A stretch of 64,000 bases of DNA, taken from NCBI RefSeq assembly GCF_963558545.1, contig NZ_CAUWHO010000009.1, positions 8,212 through 72,211 on the forward strand, in the 5' to 3' direction. Both the position numbers and the translations under genes were made by a program. Source of the stretch: Tyzzerella sp963558545. Its GTDB lineage: Bacteria; Bacillota; Clostridia; Lachnospirales; CAG-274. The notes under the pieces are model-generated. The model saw nothing but the letters and a program-made list of their open reading frames with translations. It searched no databases and had not been told where the DNA came from. This document shows, piece after piece, positions 45,201-53,434 of this stretch; the stretch's first letter is position 1, and every line of letters begins with the position of its first letter.

Positions 45201-45770
45201 TACAATAGAAAAAGGCTCTTTAGATAATAATGCCTTGTTTATTTCTTCTCTAGTATATAAAGTTCCAGAAGAAAAACCCTTTGGTGGATTTCCATCTTGT
45301 AAAGTTTGGTCCCATATGTATTCTATCCTAGTAGTGCCATCTTCATTTCTAAAGTCTTTATGTGTATAGTTTATACCAGAATCTATAATAGCTACTAATG
45401 TTCCCTCTCCTGTTAAACTATCTGTAGATATTGGAACTTGCTCACTACAAGTACTATTTTTAGCATTATCTAAAACAATAGATAAACTTCTTGGTTTTTC
45501 TATATATTCTATCTCTCTATATAAAGTTAAAAGAAATATCTGTTCTTTTTTTAATGTAATTATTGCATAATTTGATGATAATATTTCTATATCTACATTC
45601 ATTTCATCTTCTATAATTTTTAAATTATTATTATATTTTACTATAACTTCCCATATATTATTTTGTATATTATACCCTGCTTTTATATTACTTTTTTCTA
45701 ATATATTATCAGGTATGCTAAGTGCTGTTTTTAATTGACTATCTAATTTAAAATCATTAAATTTAGGCAT
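42297..45770 (-). CDS. Tandem Csp-like subtilisin protease, two complete S8 domains
   Basis: This 1157-residue protein holds two subtilase (S8) units in one chain, as in CspBA, the spore protease that activates the cortex hydrolase SleC in Clostridioides. Unit 1 has a propeptide-like region (1-115), Asp130 (IIDSGIN), His198 (GHGTAVAG), oxyanion Asn303 (TGNEG) and Ser511 (GTSMAAPF). Unit 2 has its own propeptide-like region (about 600-690), Asp701 (IVDTGIN), His768 (GHGTKLAS), Asn883 (NGNEG) and Ser1091 (GTSGATA). Each carries the extra beta domain inserted between Asn and Ser found in the Csp group. There is no signal peptide, fitting spore proteins. In CspBA one unit is dead; here both triads are present. 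Start ATG 45770 has AAGGTGG upstream. Confidence 0.88.
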   Translation of the reverse strand: MPKFNDFKLDSQLKTALSIPDNILEKSNIKAGYNIQNNIWEVIVKYNNNLKIIEDEMNVDIEILSSNYAIITLKKEQIFLLTLYREIEYIEKPRSLSIVLDNAKNSTCSEQVPISTDSLTGEGTLVAIIDSGINYTHKDFRNEDGTTRIEYIWDQTLQDGNPPKGFSSGTLYTREEINKALLSKEPFSIVKTNDTIGHGTAVAGIACGNGVSSNQKYRGIAPKSDIIVVKLGERGRESFARNTEIMRAIKFVLDSAIELNKPVAINISFGTNDGSHTGTSLFETYINDMSNIWKTSIVVATGNEGSTSHHYTNVIKTGETIEVEISLDTNLSSLYIVLFKNFVDEFNVNIIAPNGVETGFINNTISSNIFNLGYANLYFNLGEPAPYSIEQGLFFEIISTEGNLPNGIWKIVISGINIVEGTFNIWLPITEISSKNTKFLKPSVDTTLTIPSTANNVITVGGYNDLLNSISDFSGRGYTRDKRVKPDLVAPSENITTTSNFLGYDTFSGTSMAAPFVTGACSLLMQWGIVNRNDLFLYGQRLKAFLRVGAKRKDSLKYPNKEWGYGSLCTLNTLNILELYKQNDFLKTMSIEQNDNLNDIVYSEDYIVRVTQYNNEVKTIIEKYPFIRVCKVLTGDFVILYIKKDSFNLIPQEEISKMALRQPFNLGLMDKSALEKTGVLSIQNQPFLNLKGSGVLIGIVDTGINYTLDEFIYEDNTTKIVSIWDQTIKGKPPKNFCFGAEYTRKDIDLAISSEAPFDIVPSKDEIGHGTKLASICAGRENTKENFIGVAPDAEIVVVKLKQANKSLKEYEFIPDNVPSYSSSDLMLGIEYLYEKSLELNKPLAICIGMGSNMSFHNGLTLLEQYISNIAIKNRICVSVCNGNEGNAAHHSLIELKGTGDEKTLEFKVAEGEEGIILNIVTYPSDRISVNIISPTGESTGRIPPRDNYDEEILFPLSNTKIRVQYYNKTFESSGQITLIRFTKPSPGIWSIKVYGERILVGKIHSWLPIQNFIKEDTIFLTPDPFYTVTLPGTAYFIISVGGYNHFDNSFFVQSGRGPARQSILKPTISAPAVNVSCINEKGDLDRITGTSGATAISTGCSALMLEWGVVKGNSPAINTLSITGYFISGAEKNGNELYPNNLWGFGKLNILKTFENM

Positions 45771-45835
45771 ATTTTACCACCTTAAAAAATTATAATTCAA
45801 TATATGCCAAAATTATAAATTTATACTAAATTGGG

Positions 45836-45864
45836 TTGAACTTTAGCAAAAATTAAATTATAAT
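45836..45864 (+). promoter_or_regulatory. Promoter of traX-yaiI pair
   Basis: TTGAAC (45836-45841), 17 bases, TATAAT (45859-45864), 30 bases before the ATG at 45895. Confidence 0.55.
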
Positions 45865-45894
45865 TTTAATATTAAAATACTTTTAGGGGGTTTT

Positions 45895-46605
45895 ATGACA
45901 AGCTTTAATTTAAAAATAATTGCATTAATAACAATGTTTATAGACCATATAGGAAGTGTTATATTTCCAAATCATTTTTATATCAGGTTTATAGGTAGGT
46001 TAGCTTTTCCTATATATGCCTTTTTAATATCCGAAGGGCTTAAAAATACTTCTAATATAAAAAATTATGTAAAAGACCTTTTTATACTTGCTTTAATATC
46101 TGAGCTATTTTACGACATATGCTTTAATACTAGTATAAATTTATTTTATAATACAAATACTGTTTACACTTTATTTTTGGCAAGTATATCCATATATTTT
46201 TATAATAAAATAAATACTATTACAATAAAATACTTGTGTTTATTTTTAGGCATATCTTTATCATATATTTTTAAGACAGATTATGATATATTAGGTGTTT
46301 TGTTAATATACATTTTCTACTTTTCAAAAAATAAATATAACTATTTAACATATGGTATTATATGGGTTAATCTTAAATATTTAAACAATATATCTAGCAT
46401 ACTTTACTCAAAATTTAATACTAATATGTACCTATCAAATACATACATAACAAACTCTTTAGGGTTATACTTATTTACAATTATTCCATTTTTTATTATA
46501 TTTTATTATAATGGAAAAAAAGGTAAAAATATAAAATATCTTTTTTATCTTTTATATCCATTACATCTTTTTATACTTTGTATTATAAAATTATTTATAT
46601 TATAG
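45895..46605 (+). CDS. TraX-family membrane protein
   Basis: TraX in F plasmid acetylates pilin, but chromosomal relatives are common in Clostridia and have no known pilin substrate. The 236-residue protein has about seven hydrophobic segments and the family start LKIIALITMFIDHIGSVIFP, followed by IRFIGRLAFPIYAFLISEGL and the C-terminal YPLHLFIL. The acyltransferase-3-like His-Asp pair (DHIG) is present. The ribosome site AGGGGG precedes ATG 45895. It is nine bases ahead of the YaiI gene. It does not by itself show a conjugative element, and none is seen. Confidence 0.85.
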   Translation: MTSFNLKIIALITMFIDHIGSVIFPNHFYIRFIGRLAFPIYAFLISEGLKNTSNIKNYVKDLFILALISELFYDICFNTSINLFYNTNTVYTLFLASISIYFYNKINTITIKYLCLFLGISLSYIFKTDYDILGVLLIYIFYFSKNKYNYLTYGIIWVNLKYLNNISSILYSKFNTNMYLSNTYITNSLGLYLFTIIPFFIIFYYNGKKGKNIKYLFYLLYPLHLFILCIIKLFIL

Positions 46606-46614
46606 GAGATTTTT

Positions 46615-47070
46615 ATGAAATTAATAATAGATGCAGATGGTTGCCCTGTAACAAATATAGCTATTAATATAGCTTTAAAAAACAATTTAAAAATAATGGT
46701 TGTATCCGATACATCACATATTTTTAATTTTGAAAATGACAATATTTCTTATATAATTGCAGATAAAGGATTAAATAGTGCCGATTTTTTAATATTAAAT
46801 AAATGTATAAAAAATGATGTTATAATAACACAAGACTATTCTCTAGCTGCTATGTGTTTATCAAAAAGTTGCTTTGTTATTAATCAAAATGGTTATGTTT
46901 ATACAAACGATAATATAGATGAGCTTTTACTTAGAAGTCATATAGGTAAAAAATTGAGAAAAGCTGGCAAAAGTGATTTTAAAATAAAAAAACGCACTAA
47001 AAACCAAGATGAAAACTTTATTAAATCATTTCAAAATCTTTTAAAAAGTATAAAAAATAACACCTTATAA
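46615..47070 (+). CDS. YaiI/YqxD family (UPF0178) PIN-like protein
   Basis: The 151-residue protein has the family signatures IIDADGCPVTNIA near the start, YIIADKGLNSADFLI, IITQDYSLAAMC and RSHIGKKLRKAG. The conserved Asp residues match a PIN-like nuclease fold, but no biochemical function is established for the family. GGAGAT precedes ATG 46615. Its stop lies within the terminator stem. Confidence 0.86.
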   Translation: MKLIIDADGCPVTNIAINIALKNNLKIMVVSDTSHIFNFENDNISYIIADKGLNSADFLILNKCIKNDVIITQDYSLAAMCLSKSCFVINQNGYVYTNDNIDELLLRSHIGKKLRKAGKSDFKIKKRTKNQDENFIKSFQNLLKSIKNNTL

Positions 47071-47092
47071 TATATAAAGTGTTATTTTTTTT
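47052..47092. terminator. Terminator between yaiI and alpha-glucosidase genes
   Basis: AAAAATAACAC pairs with GTGTTATTTTT around an A/T-rich loop, ending in T8. It overlaps the YaiI stop and reads as a terminator on both strands for these convergent genes. Confidence 0.75.
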
Positions 47093-47093
47093 G

Positions 47094-48632
47094 TTATTTT
47101 TTTACTACTATAGTTTCAAAAGGTCTTAATAAATTATTTTTTGTATTTTCGTAATTTTTAAATAAAATATCATTTCCTAATGGTATTTCTATATTTTCAT
47201 TTGTAAAATTAGCATATACTATAAAATCTTCTTTCTCCATAGAAATAATTTTACCATCTGTATTAAAAGTAGCTTTTTTTTCTATTTTTTCATAATTTTC
47301 TTTTCTAAATTTAATTATATTTTTATAATAGTTAAATACACTATCTTCGCTATTTATATCTTTTTTAACATTTATTTTATTATAATTATCATTTACATCT
47401 ATCCAAGGGGCTACATCTGAAAAACCAGCATTTTTAGTATCGTCCCATTGCATAGGTATCCTTGCATTATCTCTTGACACAAGCTTAATAATTTCCATAA
47501 TGCTATCTTCTGATAACCCTTTTTCTTTAAGCTCATTATATTTATTTAGTGTTTCTACATCTCTATATTTATCAATGCTATTAAAATATGCATTAGTCAT
47601 ACCTATTTCTTCTCCCTGATAAATATATAAATTACCCTTTAATAACCCAAACAAAGTTATTAAAAGCTTAGCACTTTCTTTTCTATATTCATTATCATTA
47701 AGCCATAAAGAAATAAGCCTTGGCAAATCGTGATTGTTCATAACAATAGCCTCTATACCTGTGTACTCATTTTCCCATTTATTTATGCAATCACAAAGCT
47801 TGTATAAATTAATTTTAGATTGGTTCCATTTATCTCCATATGTGTGTGTTAAACATTGGTGAGTAAAATGAAATGCTTGTGTAAGTCCATCTTTATTACA
47901 CATTTTGTAGCTTTCATCAATAGTAGAACACCAACATTCTCCTACTGTTAATATTTTATCTTTAAAAGTGTTATTGTTAAGCTCTTTTAGGTATTCATAA
48001 AATTTAGGTCCTTTTCCCGTTATCATTTTATCTGGCTCTTTACCTATTAAATCTATAACATCAAGCCTAAAACCTTCTACACCTTTTCCTATCCAATAAT
48101 TAATCATTTCATATAAGTCTTTTCTAACATTTTCGTTTTCCCAGTTTAAATCTGGTTGTGTTTTATCAAAAAGCCTAAAATAGTACTTCCCTACTTCTTC
48201 ACTATAAGCCCAAGCACTTCCACCAAACATAGAATTAATATCATTAGGCTCATCTCTCCAAATGTAGTAATCATAATATCTACTATCTTTCTGTAAAGCC
48301 TTTTTAAACCATATATGCTCACTAGATGTATGATTTAACACTAAATCCATCATAATTTTTATATTCCTCTTTTTAGCTTCTTTTATAAGCCTTTCGTAGT
48401 CTTCATTAGTACCAAAAAGTTCATCTATTTGCATATAATCTGATATATCATAACCATTATCATTTTGTGGAGATTTACAACAAGGGCTTAACCATATATA
48501 GTCTACACCCAAGTCTTGTATATAATCAAGTTTTTCTATTATACCATTTATATCTCCATATCCATTACCTGTTGTATCTTTAAAACTTTTTGGATAAATT
48601 TGATATATAACTTTATTTTCTAAATCTCTCAT
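47094..48632 (-). CDS. malL: GH13 alpha-glucosidase (oligo-1,6-glucosidase type)
   Basis: It releases glucose from isomalto- or malto-oligosaccharides in the cytoplasm. The 512-residue barrel has the GH13 motifs: DLVLNHTSSEHIWF, nucleophile Asp in GVEGFRLDVIDLIG near 198, acid Glu in TVGECW near 256, and VMNNHDLPR near 316. The exo-type loop SWFGGSAWAYSEE-like (FGGSAWAY) and QPDLNWENENVRKDLYEMI are typical of the oligo-1,6-glucosidase/trehalose-6-phosphate hydrolase branch. No trehalose phosphotransferase gene is near, so an oligosaccharide substrate is preferred. It is the last gene of the operon. Confidence 0.85.
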   Translation of the reverse strand: MRDLENKVIYQIYPKSFKDTTGNGYGDINGIIEKLDYIQDLGVDYIWLSPCCKSPQNDNGYDISDYMQIDELFGTNEDYERLIKEAKKRNIKIMMDLVLNHTSSEHIWFKKALQKDSRYYDYYIWRDEPNDINSMFGGSAWAYSEEVGKYYFRLFDKTQPDLNWENENVRKDLYEMINYWIGKGVEGFRLDVIDLIGKEPDKMITGKGPKFYEYLKELNNNTFKDKILTVGECWCSTIDESYKMCNKDGLTQAFHFTHQCLTHTYGDKWNQSKINLYKLCDCINKWENEYTGIEAIVMNNHDLPRLISLWLNDNEYRKESAKLLITLFGLLKGNLYIYQGEEIGMTNAYFNSIDKYRDVETLNKYNELKEKGLSEDSIMEIIKLVSRDNARIPMQWDDTKNAGFSDVAPWIDVNDNYNKINVKKDINSEDSVFNYYKNIIKFRKENYEKIEKKATFNTDGKIISMEKEDFIVYANFTNENIEIPLGNDILFKNYENTKNNLLRPFETIVVKK

Positions 48633-48650
48633 AAAATCACCTTTTATATC

Positions 48651-50588
48651 CTATAATTCATCATATATTTTTAGTATTTCAGAAACGCTCCAAGCCTGTG
48701 CAAAACACCCTCTACTTTCATTTGGTAAAAGACCGTCATATATTTCTGCAACTTGTCCAACGCAACCTTCTCTTAAAGCATCTTCAAAAAATGAAAGTTG
48801 CTTTTTAACTACTTCTTTAGCAGTATTACTATAATTATTTACTTTTAAATATGCTCTAAAGTATGACCCTAAAGGAAATGTCCAAACAGTACCTTGATGA
48901 TAAGACATATCCCTTTTATAATGTTTTCCACTATATTCTGGAACAAACTGTACATCATCTGGAGATAAGCTTCTAAGACCATAAGGTGTATATAGCTTAT
49001 CAAATACCTTATCTACAACCATTTTAGCCTTTTCAGTATCTATTGGGGAAAATTCACAAGAAACAGCCCATATTTGATTACATCTTACTTGATAGTCATA
49101 ATCCTCACCAGAAACTACATCTTTTAAGCAATTTTCTTTTTCGTTCCAAAACTTTTCATTAAAAGATTTTTTAACTTTTTCTGATAATTCTTCATATTTT
49201 TTAGTATCTTTATTTAATAATTTACCAAATTCATTAACTATTTTTAAAGAGCTATACCAAAAAGCATTTATTTCAACAGGTTTTCCGTGGCGTGGTGTTG
49301 GAAGCTCAGTGTCAAATCTAACATCCATCCACGTTAATTGGTTATAACCACTGCCTGCCTTTATCAAATAATCTGTATCCATTTTTATATCATAGTCTGT
49401 ACCATTCATATAGTTTTCTAAGACAGACACCATAGGCTCAAAAGCTTCTTCTATAAATTTTATATCTTTTGTAGCTTTATAGTAGGTATATACACCTTGT
49501 ATAAATAATAAAGAAGCATCTACTGTATTATAAAGTGGGTCATTACCACCTTCTGGAAAAAGGTTAGGCATAATCCCATTTTTTAAATATTTTATAAACG
49601 TTCTAAATATATCTTTAGCATCTTCATACCTTTTTGTAGTTATACAGCACCCCTCTAGTGCATACATTGTATCTCTGCCCCAATCTGCAAAAAAGGGATA
49701 CCCTGCCATAATTGTTAAACTGTCCGTAGACTCTCTCCTACATATAAATTGGTCTGTTGCTCTAACCAATACTTTAGCAATATCATCTTCTAAGCCACAC
49801 TTTTCTATTAAATCTTTTTGCCTTTTTATTTCATTATCAAAAATAGATTGTGTGTCCTTTTGCTCATTTGTTAAAGTAAACTGTAAATAAGCGATATTGT
49901 TATTATCAAAATCATAAATATAGCTTATACCTTTTGCAAATCTTCCAACAGATTCTCTACCATCTTTAGCATCATAGCTATAATAAATATCATTTTCATA
50001 CTGTATAGAATTAAAAATATTTATATCCCAACTGTTACAAATAACGTTCATATCAATATTGTTAGCACTAATTTTATTATTGTAAATATTAAATGGTTGG
50101 TTATAGTCCATTATTTCCCCTTTATTACAAAATTGTAATGCTGGTGTAACCTCTAAGCTAACTTTTTTATTAAGATGATTTATTATTTCATATTTTACAC
50201 CTAAAGTATTTTCTCCATATGCTAACACAACAGATTTTATAATTTCTACTCCATCTACTATATAATGCCAAACTGGTAAATATTTTTGGCTAAAATTAAC
50301 TAAGTATTTTTCTCCATCTTTATTTTTGGTATGTTGAACATATTCTTGAGATGTAAGCTCGTATTGTTTTCCATTAATTGTAACTATTTCTTCTAATTTT
50401 CCAATCAATGTATATCTAATATTAGGAGCAATTGTTGCTACAACAAATACCCCATTATCATTTCTTATAATAGAATTAATTATAGATAATGTACTATATC
50501 CACCTAGACCATTTGTAAGTAGGTAGCAATTTTCTTGTGCTATTTTTTTATTTTTAAAATTATTTGACCCATAGCTAAATTTAATCAT
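48651..50588 (-). CDS. Glycogen debranching enzyme, amylo-alpha-1,6-glucosidase
   Basis: It removes alpha-1,6 branch residues left after phosphorolysis. The 645-residue protein has the N-terminal beta domain (YLLTNGLGGYSTLSI) and the (alpha/alpha)6 barrel with GYPFFADWGRDTMYALEG, TVDASLLFIQGVY, LTWMDVRFD...PRHGKPVEINAFWYSSL and YHQGTVWTFPLG. These match the GH133-type debranching enzymes of Clostridia. There is no signal peptide, so it acts on internal glycogen or imported dextrins. Its ATG overlaps the preceding stop by one base (TAATG), indicating coupling. Confidence 0.9.
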   Translation of the reverse strand: MIKFSYGSNNFKNKKIAQENCYLLTNGLGGYSTLSIINSIIRNDNGVFVVATIAPNIRYTLIGKLEEIVTINGKQYELTSQEYVQHTKNKDGEKYLVNFSQKYLPVWHYIVDGVEIIKSVVLAYGENTLGVKYEIINHLNKKVSLEVTPALQFCNKGEIMDYNQPFNIYNNKISANNIDMNVICNSWDINIFNSIQYENDIYYSYDAKDGRESVGRFAKGISYIYDFDNNNIAYLQFTLTNEQKDTQSIFDNEIKRQKDLIEKCGLEDDIAKVLVRATDQFICRRESTDSLTIMAGYPFFADWGRDTMYALEGCCITTKRYEDAKDIFRTFIKYLKNGIMPNLFPEGGNDPLYNTVDASLLFIQGVYTYYKATKDIKFIEEAFEPMVSVLENYMNGTDYDIKMDTDYLIKAGSGYNQLTWMDVRFDTELPTPRHGKPVEINAFWYSSLKIVNEFGKLLNKDTKKYEELSEKVKKSFNEKFWNEKENCLKDVVSGEDYDYQVRCNQIWAVSCEFSPIDTEKAKMVVDKVFDKLYTPYGLRSLSPDDVQFVPEYSGKHYKRDMSYHQGTVWTFPLGSYFRAYLKVNNYSNTAKEVVKKQLSFFEDALREGCVGQVAEIYDGLLPNESRGCFAQAWSVSEILKIYDEL

Positions 50589-52327
50589 TATTTTTCTATC
50601 CTCTCTATTAAAACTCCTTTTGGTTGTAACGTACTTTCATTTAATAAATTAGAAAAAATAACCTCTTTGTAGTGCACTTTAACCTCTTTATCACTAGCAT
50701 TTATTGTAACTATTATTTTTTGCTTATCATCTTCTTTGCAATATTTTATAAGTCTAGTATTGTGGCTATCATTTATAAATTTTATATTGTTATTTTTAAA
50801 TGCTTCTGTATTTTTTCTAAGGTCTATTAATTTCTTCATTTTTTCGATTTTTTCATCATATATACCCTGCTCTATTTTATCCCAAGGCATACAAGCTCTA
50901 CAATCTGGGTCGTGAGCACCCTCTAATACTATTTCTGTACCATAAAATATACAAGGGCTACCAACTAATGTAAATAATATAGCTAACTGTTGCCAAAATA
51001 TATCTTCATCTTTTGTTCTATGTATTAACCTATCAGTATCGTGAGAATCTAAAAGATTAAATAAAACTTTGTTAGTTTGCTCCATATACACATTATAACA
51101 TCTATTTACTTTATACATAAATTCAACATTTGTCATATTTTTATTATTCCAAAAAGATGTTATAGTTGTTTGTAATGGATAGTTCATAACAGAGTCAAAT
51201 TCATCTCCCCTAAGCCATTCTATTGCATCGTGCCATATTTCTCCTAATATGTACACATTAGGCTTAATACTTTTTACCCTTTTTCTTATTTCTTTACATA
51301 AATAATGAGATATTTCATTAGCAACATCTAATCGCCAGCCATCTATATCAAATTCTTTTATCCAATATTCACAAATATCCAAAATATAGTCTACCACTTC
51401 TTGATTATTAGTATTTAATTTTGGCATATTAGATGTAAATGCAAAAGAATAAAAGCTTTTATCTTCTGTCCCTTTTTTATTTTCATCTATTGGCCATTTA
51501 TTAACCATAAACCAGTTAAAATATTTAGATTTTTCTCCATTTTTTAATACATCTTGCCAATAAGGAAACTCTTTACCACAATGGTTAAATACCCCATCTA
51601 GCATTATTTTTATACCTTTATCGTGTGCTTTTTGTACAAGTTCTTTAAAAGTTTCTTTATCTCCAAATATTTCATCTATTTCATAATAATCTATTGTATC
51701 ATATTTATGGATAGAGCTTGCTTTAAATATAGGTGTTAAATATATACCGTTTATACCCAAATCTTTTAGATAATCTAATTTTTTTATAATTCCTCTTAAA
51801 TCTCCACCATATATATCTTCATTTTTTGGTTTTTTGCTTGCCCATTTTAATGTTCCTGTTGGATTTATACTACTATCTCCATTAAAAAATCTATCTGGAA
51901 AAATTTGATACCATATGGTATTATTTACCCATTCTGGTATTTCTTTTACATCAGTAGGATTTAACCAAGGTTTAATAAAAGATTGCTCATTATATTTTTT
52001 TTCTTCGTAAAAAAATCCATCTTCATAAAAATAAACTGTTTCGTCTTTAGAAACTAACTCAAAATAGTATTTAAGCCTTTTATATTCTGGTTTTACTTTT
52101 ATTTTCCATACTATATGATAATCTAGTTCCACTTTTTCAGTTATTTCTACTTTTTGTCCACTCCATTTCCAGTCGCCACCTAATATACCTCCTAAAAATG
52201 GATCTCCGTGTATAATGCTAACTTTCTCTACATCATATCCCGTTTTTAAAGTTATTTGTATAGTATCTTTATCTAAAGGATAACAAAAGTTATCTGATGT
52301 TCTATGTATTATTGCTCCAAAATTCAT
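50588..52327 (-). CDS. Neopullulanase/cyclomaltodextrinase-type GH13 enzyme
   Basis: A 579-residue cytoplasmic enzyme that opens cyclodextrins and cuts pullulan or maltodextrins. Residues 1-120 form the N-terminal CBM34-like domain characteristic of this branch. The barrel has WYQIFPDRFFNG, IYLTPIF, MLDGVFNHCGKEF, nucleophile Asp in GWRLDVANEIS near 300, Glu in LGEIWHDA and LLDSHDTDR. ATG 52327 is preceded by AAGAGGTG; a longer reading from 52387 includes the hairpin at 52353-52373 and no ribosome site. It is first of three enzymes following the transporter genes. Confidence 0.9.
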   Translation of the reverse strand: MNFGAIIHRTSDNFCYPLDKDTIQITLKTGYDVEKVSIIHGDPFLGGILGGDWKWSGQKVEITEKVELDYHIVWKIKVKPEYKRLKYYFELVSKDETVYFYEDGFFYEEKKYNEQSFIKPWLNPTDVKEIPEWVNNTIWYQIFPDRFFNGDSSINPTGTLKWASKKPKNEDIYGGDLRGIIKKLDYLKDLGINGIYLTPIFKASSIHKYDTIDYYEIDEIFGDKETFKELVQKAHDKGIKIMLDGVFNHCGKEFPYWQDVLKNGEKSKYFNWFMVNKWPIDENKKGTEDKSFYSFAFTSNMPKLNTNNQEVVDYILDICEYWIKEFDIDGWRLDVANEISHYLCKEIRKRVKSIKPNVYILGEIWHDAIEWLRGDEFDSVMNYPLQTTITSFWNNKNMTNVEFMYKVNRCYNVYMEQTNKVLFNLLDSHDTDRLIHRTKDEDIFWQQLAILFTLVGSPCIFYGTEIVLEGAHDPDCRACMPWDKIEQGIYDEKIEKMKKLIDLRKNTEAFKNNNIKFINDSHNTRLIKYCKEDDKQKIIVTINASDKEVKVHYKEVIFSNLLNESTLQPKGVLIERIEK

Positions 52328-52352
52328 TATTACACCTCTTCTACATAAATTA

Positions 52353-52373
52353 AAGGGAGATAAAATCTCCCTT
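52353..52373 (-). terminator. Hairpin between transporter and enzyme genes
   Basis: AAGGGAGAT and its exact complement flank AAA. On the minus strand it is followed by TTTAATTT, a poor T run, so it may act as a partial terminator or processing site that lowers enzyme levels relative to the transporter. The rest of the 211-base gap 52328-52538 shows no gene. Confidence 0.45.
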
Positions 52374-52538
52374 GAGTCTGTATACAAAGTCTACAATCTT
52401 TTAAAAGAAAAATTTTATCTTTTTAAGTAAACTATATAAAAATCCAATTTTAAAACAATGGCTAAAGCCCTTAAAAATCTTATTTTATATAAATTTAAAC
52501 AGAACTAAACCTTGCCATTTTTTGTATTATTTATTTTA

Positions 52539-53420
52539 CTATTCTTTAACCGAACCTACAACTATACCTGTTACAAAATACTTTTGCATAAAAGGGTATA
52601 TTAAAAGTAATGGTAATGTTGAAATTACTATTTTTGCCGAATCTAGTGTACGGCTAGAAATCTCTGCTAATTCTTTTAACTTTTCTGGGTCAGTTATTTT
52701 TGTAACATCAACGTTAAGCTGTTGTATATAAGTTTGTAAAGGATAGTTTGATGTTTTTGTTATGTAAACCAAAGCTGAAAAATAATCGTTCCAATGGCCT
52801 ACAATAGTAAATAATATTACAGCTGCAAGTGTTGGCTTTACAACTGGTAAAAATACTTTTAATAATATTGTCCATTGAGATGCCCCGTCCATCATAGCTG
52901 CTTCTTCTAAAGATTTTGGTACACCTCTAAAAGCATTCATTAATAATATTACATTACCTATTGGAACTGCTCCTGGTAATATTAATGCCCATATAGTATT
53001 TGTTAAATTTAGCCCATTAACAACCATAAATGTAGGTATTAATCCACCTGAAAATAACATTGCAAATAATACCACTCTCATATAAAATTTTTGAGCATAA
53101 AACATTTTAGGGCTTTTAGACAATGGATAAGCAGTTAAAATTAATAATGTCATATTTATTGCTAATCCTAACACAACTCTTAAAACAGAAATCATAAAAG
53201 AACGCCAAAACTGTGTTTCCTCCATTATCTTAGCATATGAGCTAACATTAAAATTTTTAGGGATAATGCCCACAATATTAGCTGTTGCTGATGCATTATC
53301 ACTAAATGATATTGCCACCATATTTAAAAGAGGTAAAAGGCAAGAAATAGTTAATAATATAAGTATAATCCAAATTATAGCATCTGCTATTAAACCTGAT
53401 AGTGTTCTTTTTTCTACCAC
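52539..53420 (-). CDS. Carbohydrate ABC transporter permease (YtcP/LplC type)
   Basis: The inner-membrane half of a sugar importer. The 293-residue protein has six hydrophobic segments and the ATPase-contact EAA loop LEEAAMMDGASQWTILLKVFLP near residue 185-206. The C-terminus YPFMQKYFVTGIVVGSVKE is typical of the CUT1 YtcP/LplC group. The start is GTG 53420 with GGAGGG upstream. It follows its partner permease by 14 bases. Confidence 0.92.
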   Translation of the reverse strand: MVEKRTLSGLIADAIIWIILILLTISCLLPLLNMVAISFSDNASATANIVGIIPKNFNVSSYAKIMEETQFWRSFMISVLRVVLGLAINMTLLILTAYPLSKSPKMFYAQKFYMRVVLFAMLFSGGLIPTFMVVNGLNLTNTIWALILPGAVPIGNVILLMNAFRGVPKSLEEAAMMDGASQWTILLKVFLPVVKPTLAAVILFTIVGHWNDYFSALVYITKTSNYPLQTYIQQLNVDVTKITDPEKLKELAEISSRTLDSAKIVISTLPLLLIYPFMQKYFVTGIVVGSVKE

Positions 53421-53434
53421 CGTTATTCCCTCCT

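Noticed and set aside
45795..45835. Sporulation sigma-E/K-like -10 element CATATATT upstream of the tandem protease gene
   Set aside because: The spacing to any -35 ATA or AC is off by a base or more, and such matches arise readily in this A/T-rich DNA.
45895..46605. TraX as a sign of a conjugative element
   Set aside because: No relaxase, coupling protein, integrase or attachment repeats are visible; chromosomal TraX-family genes are widespread in Clostridia.
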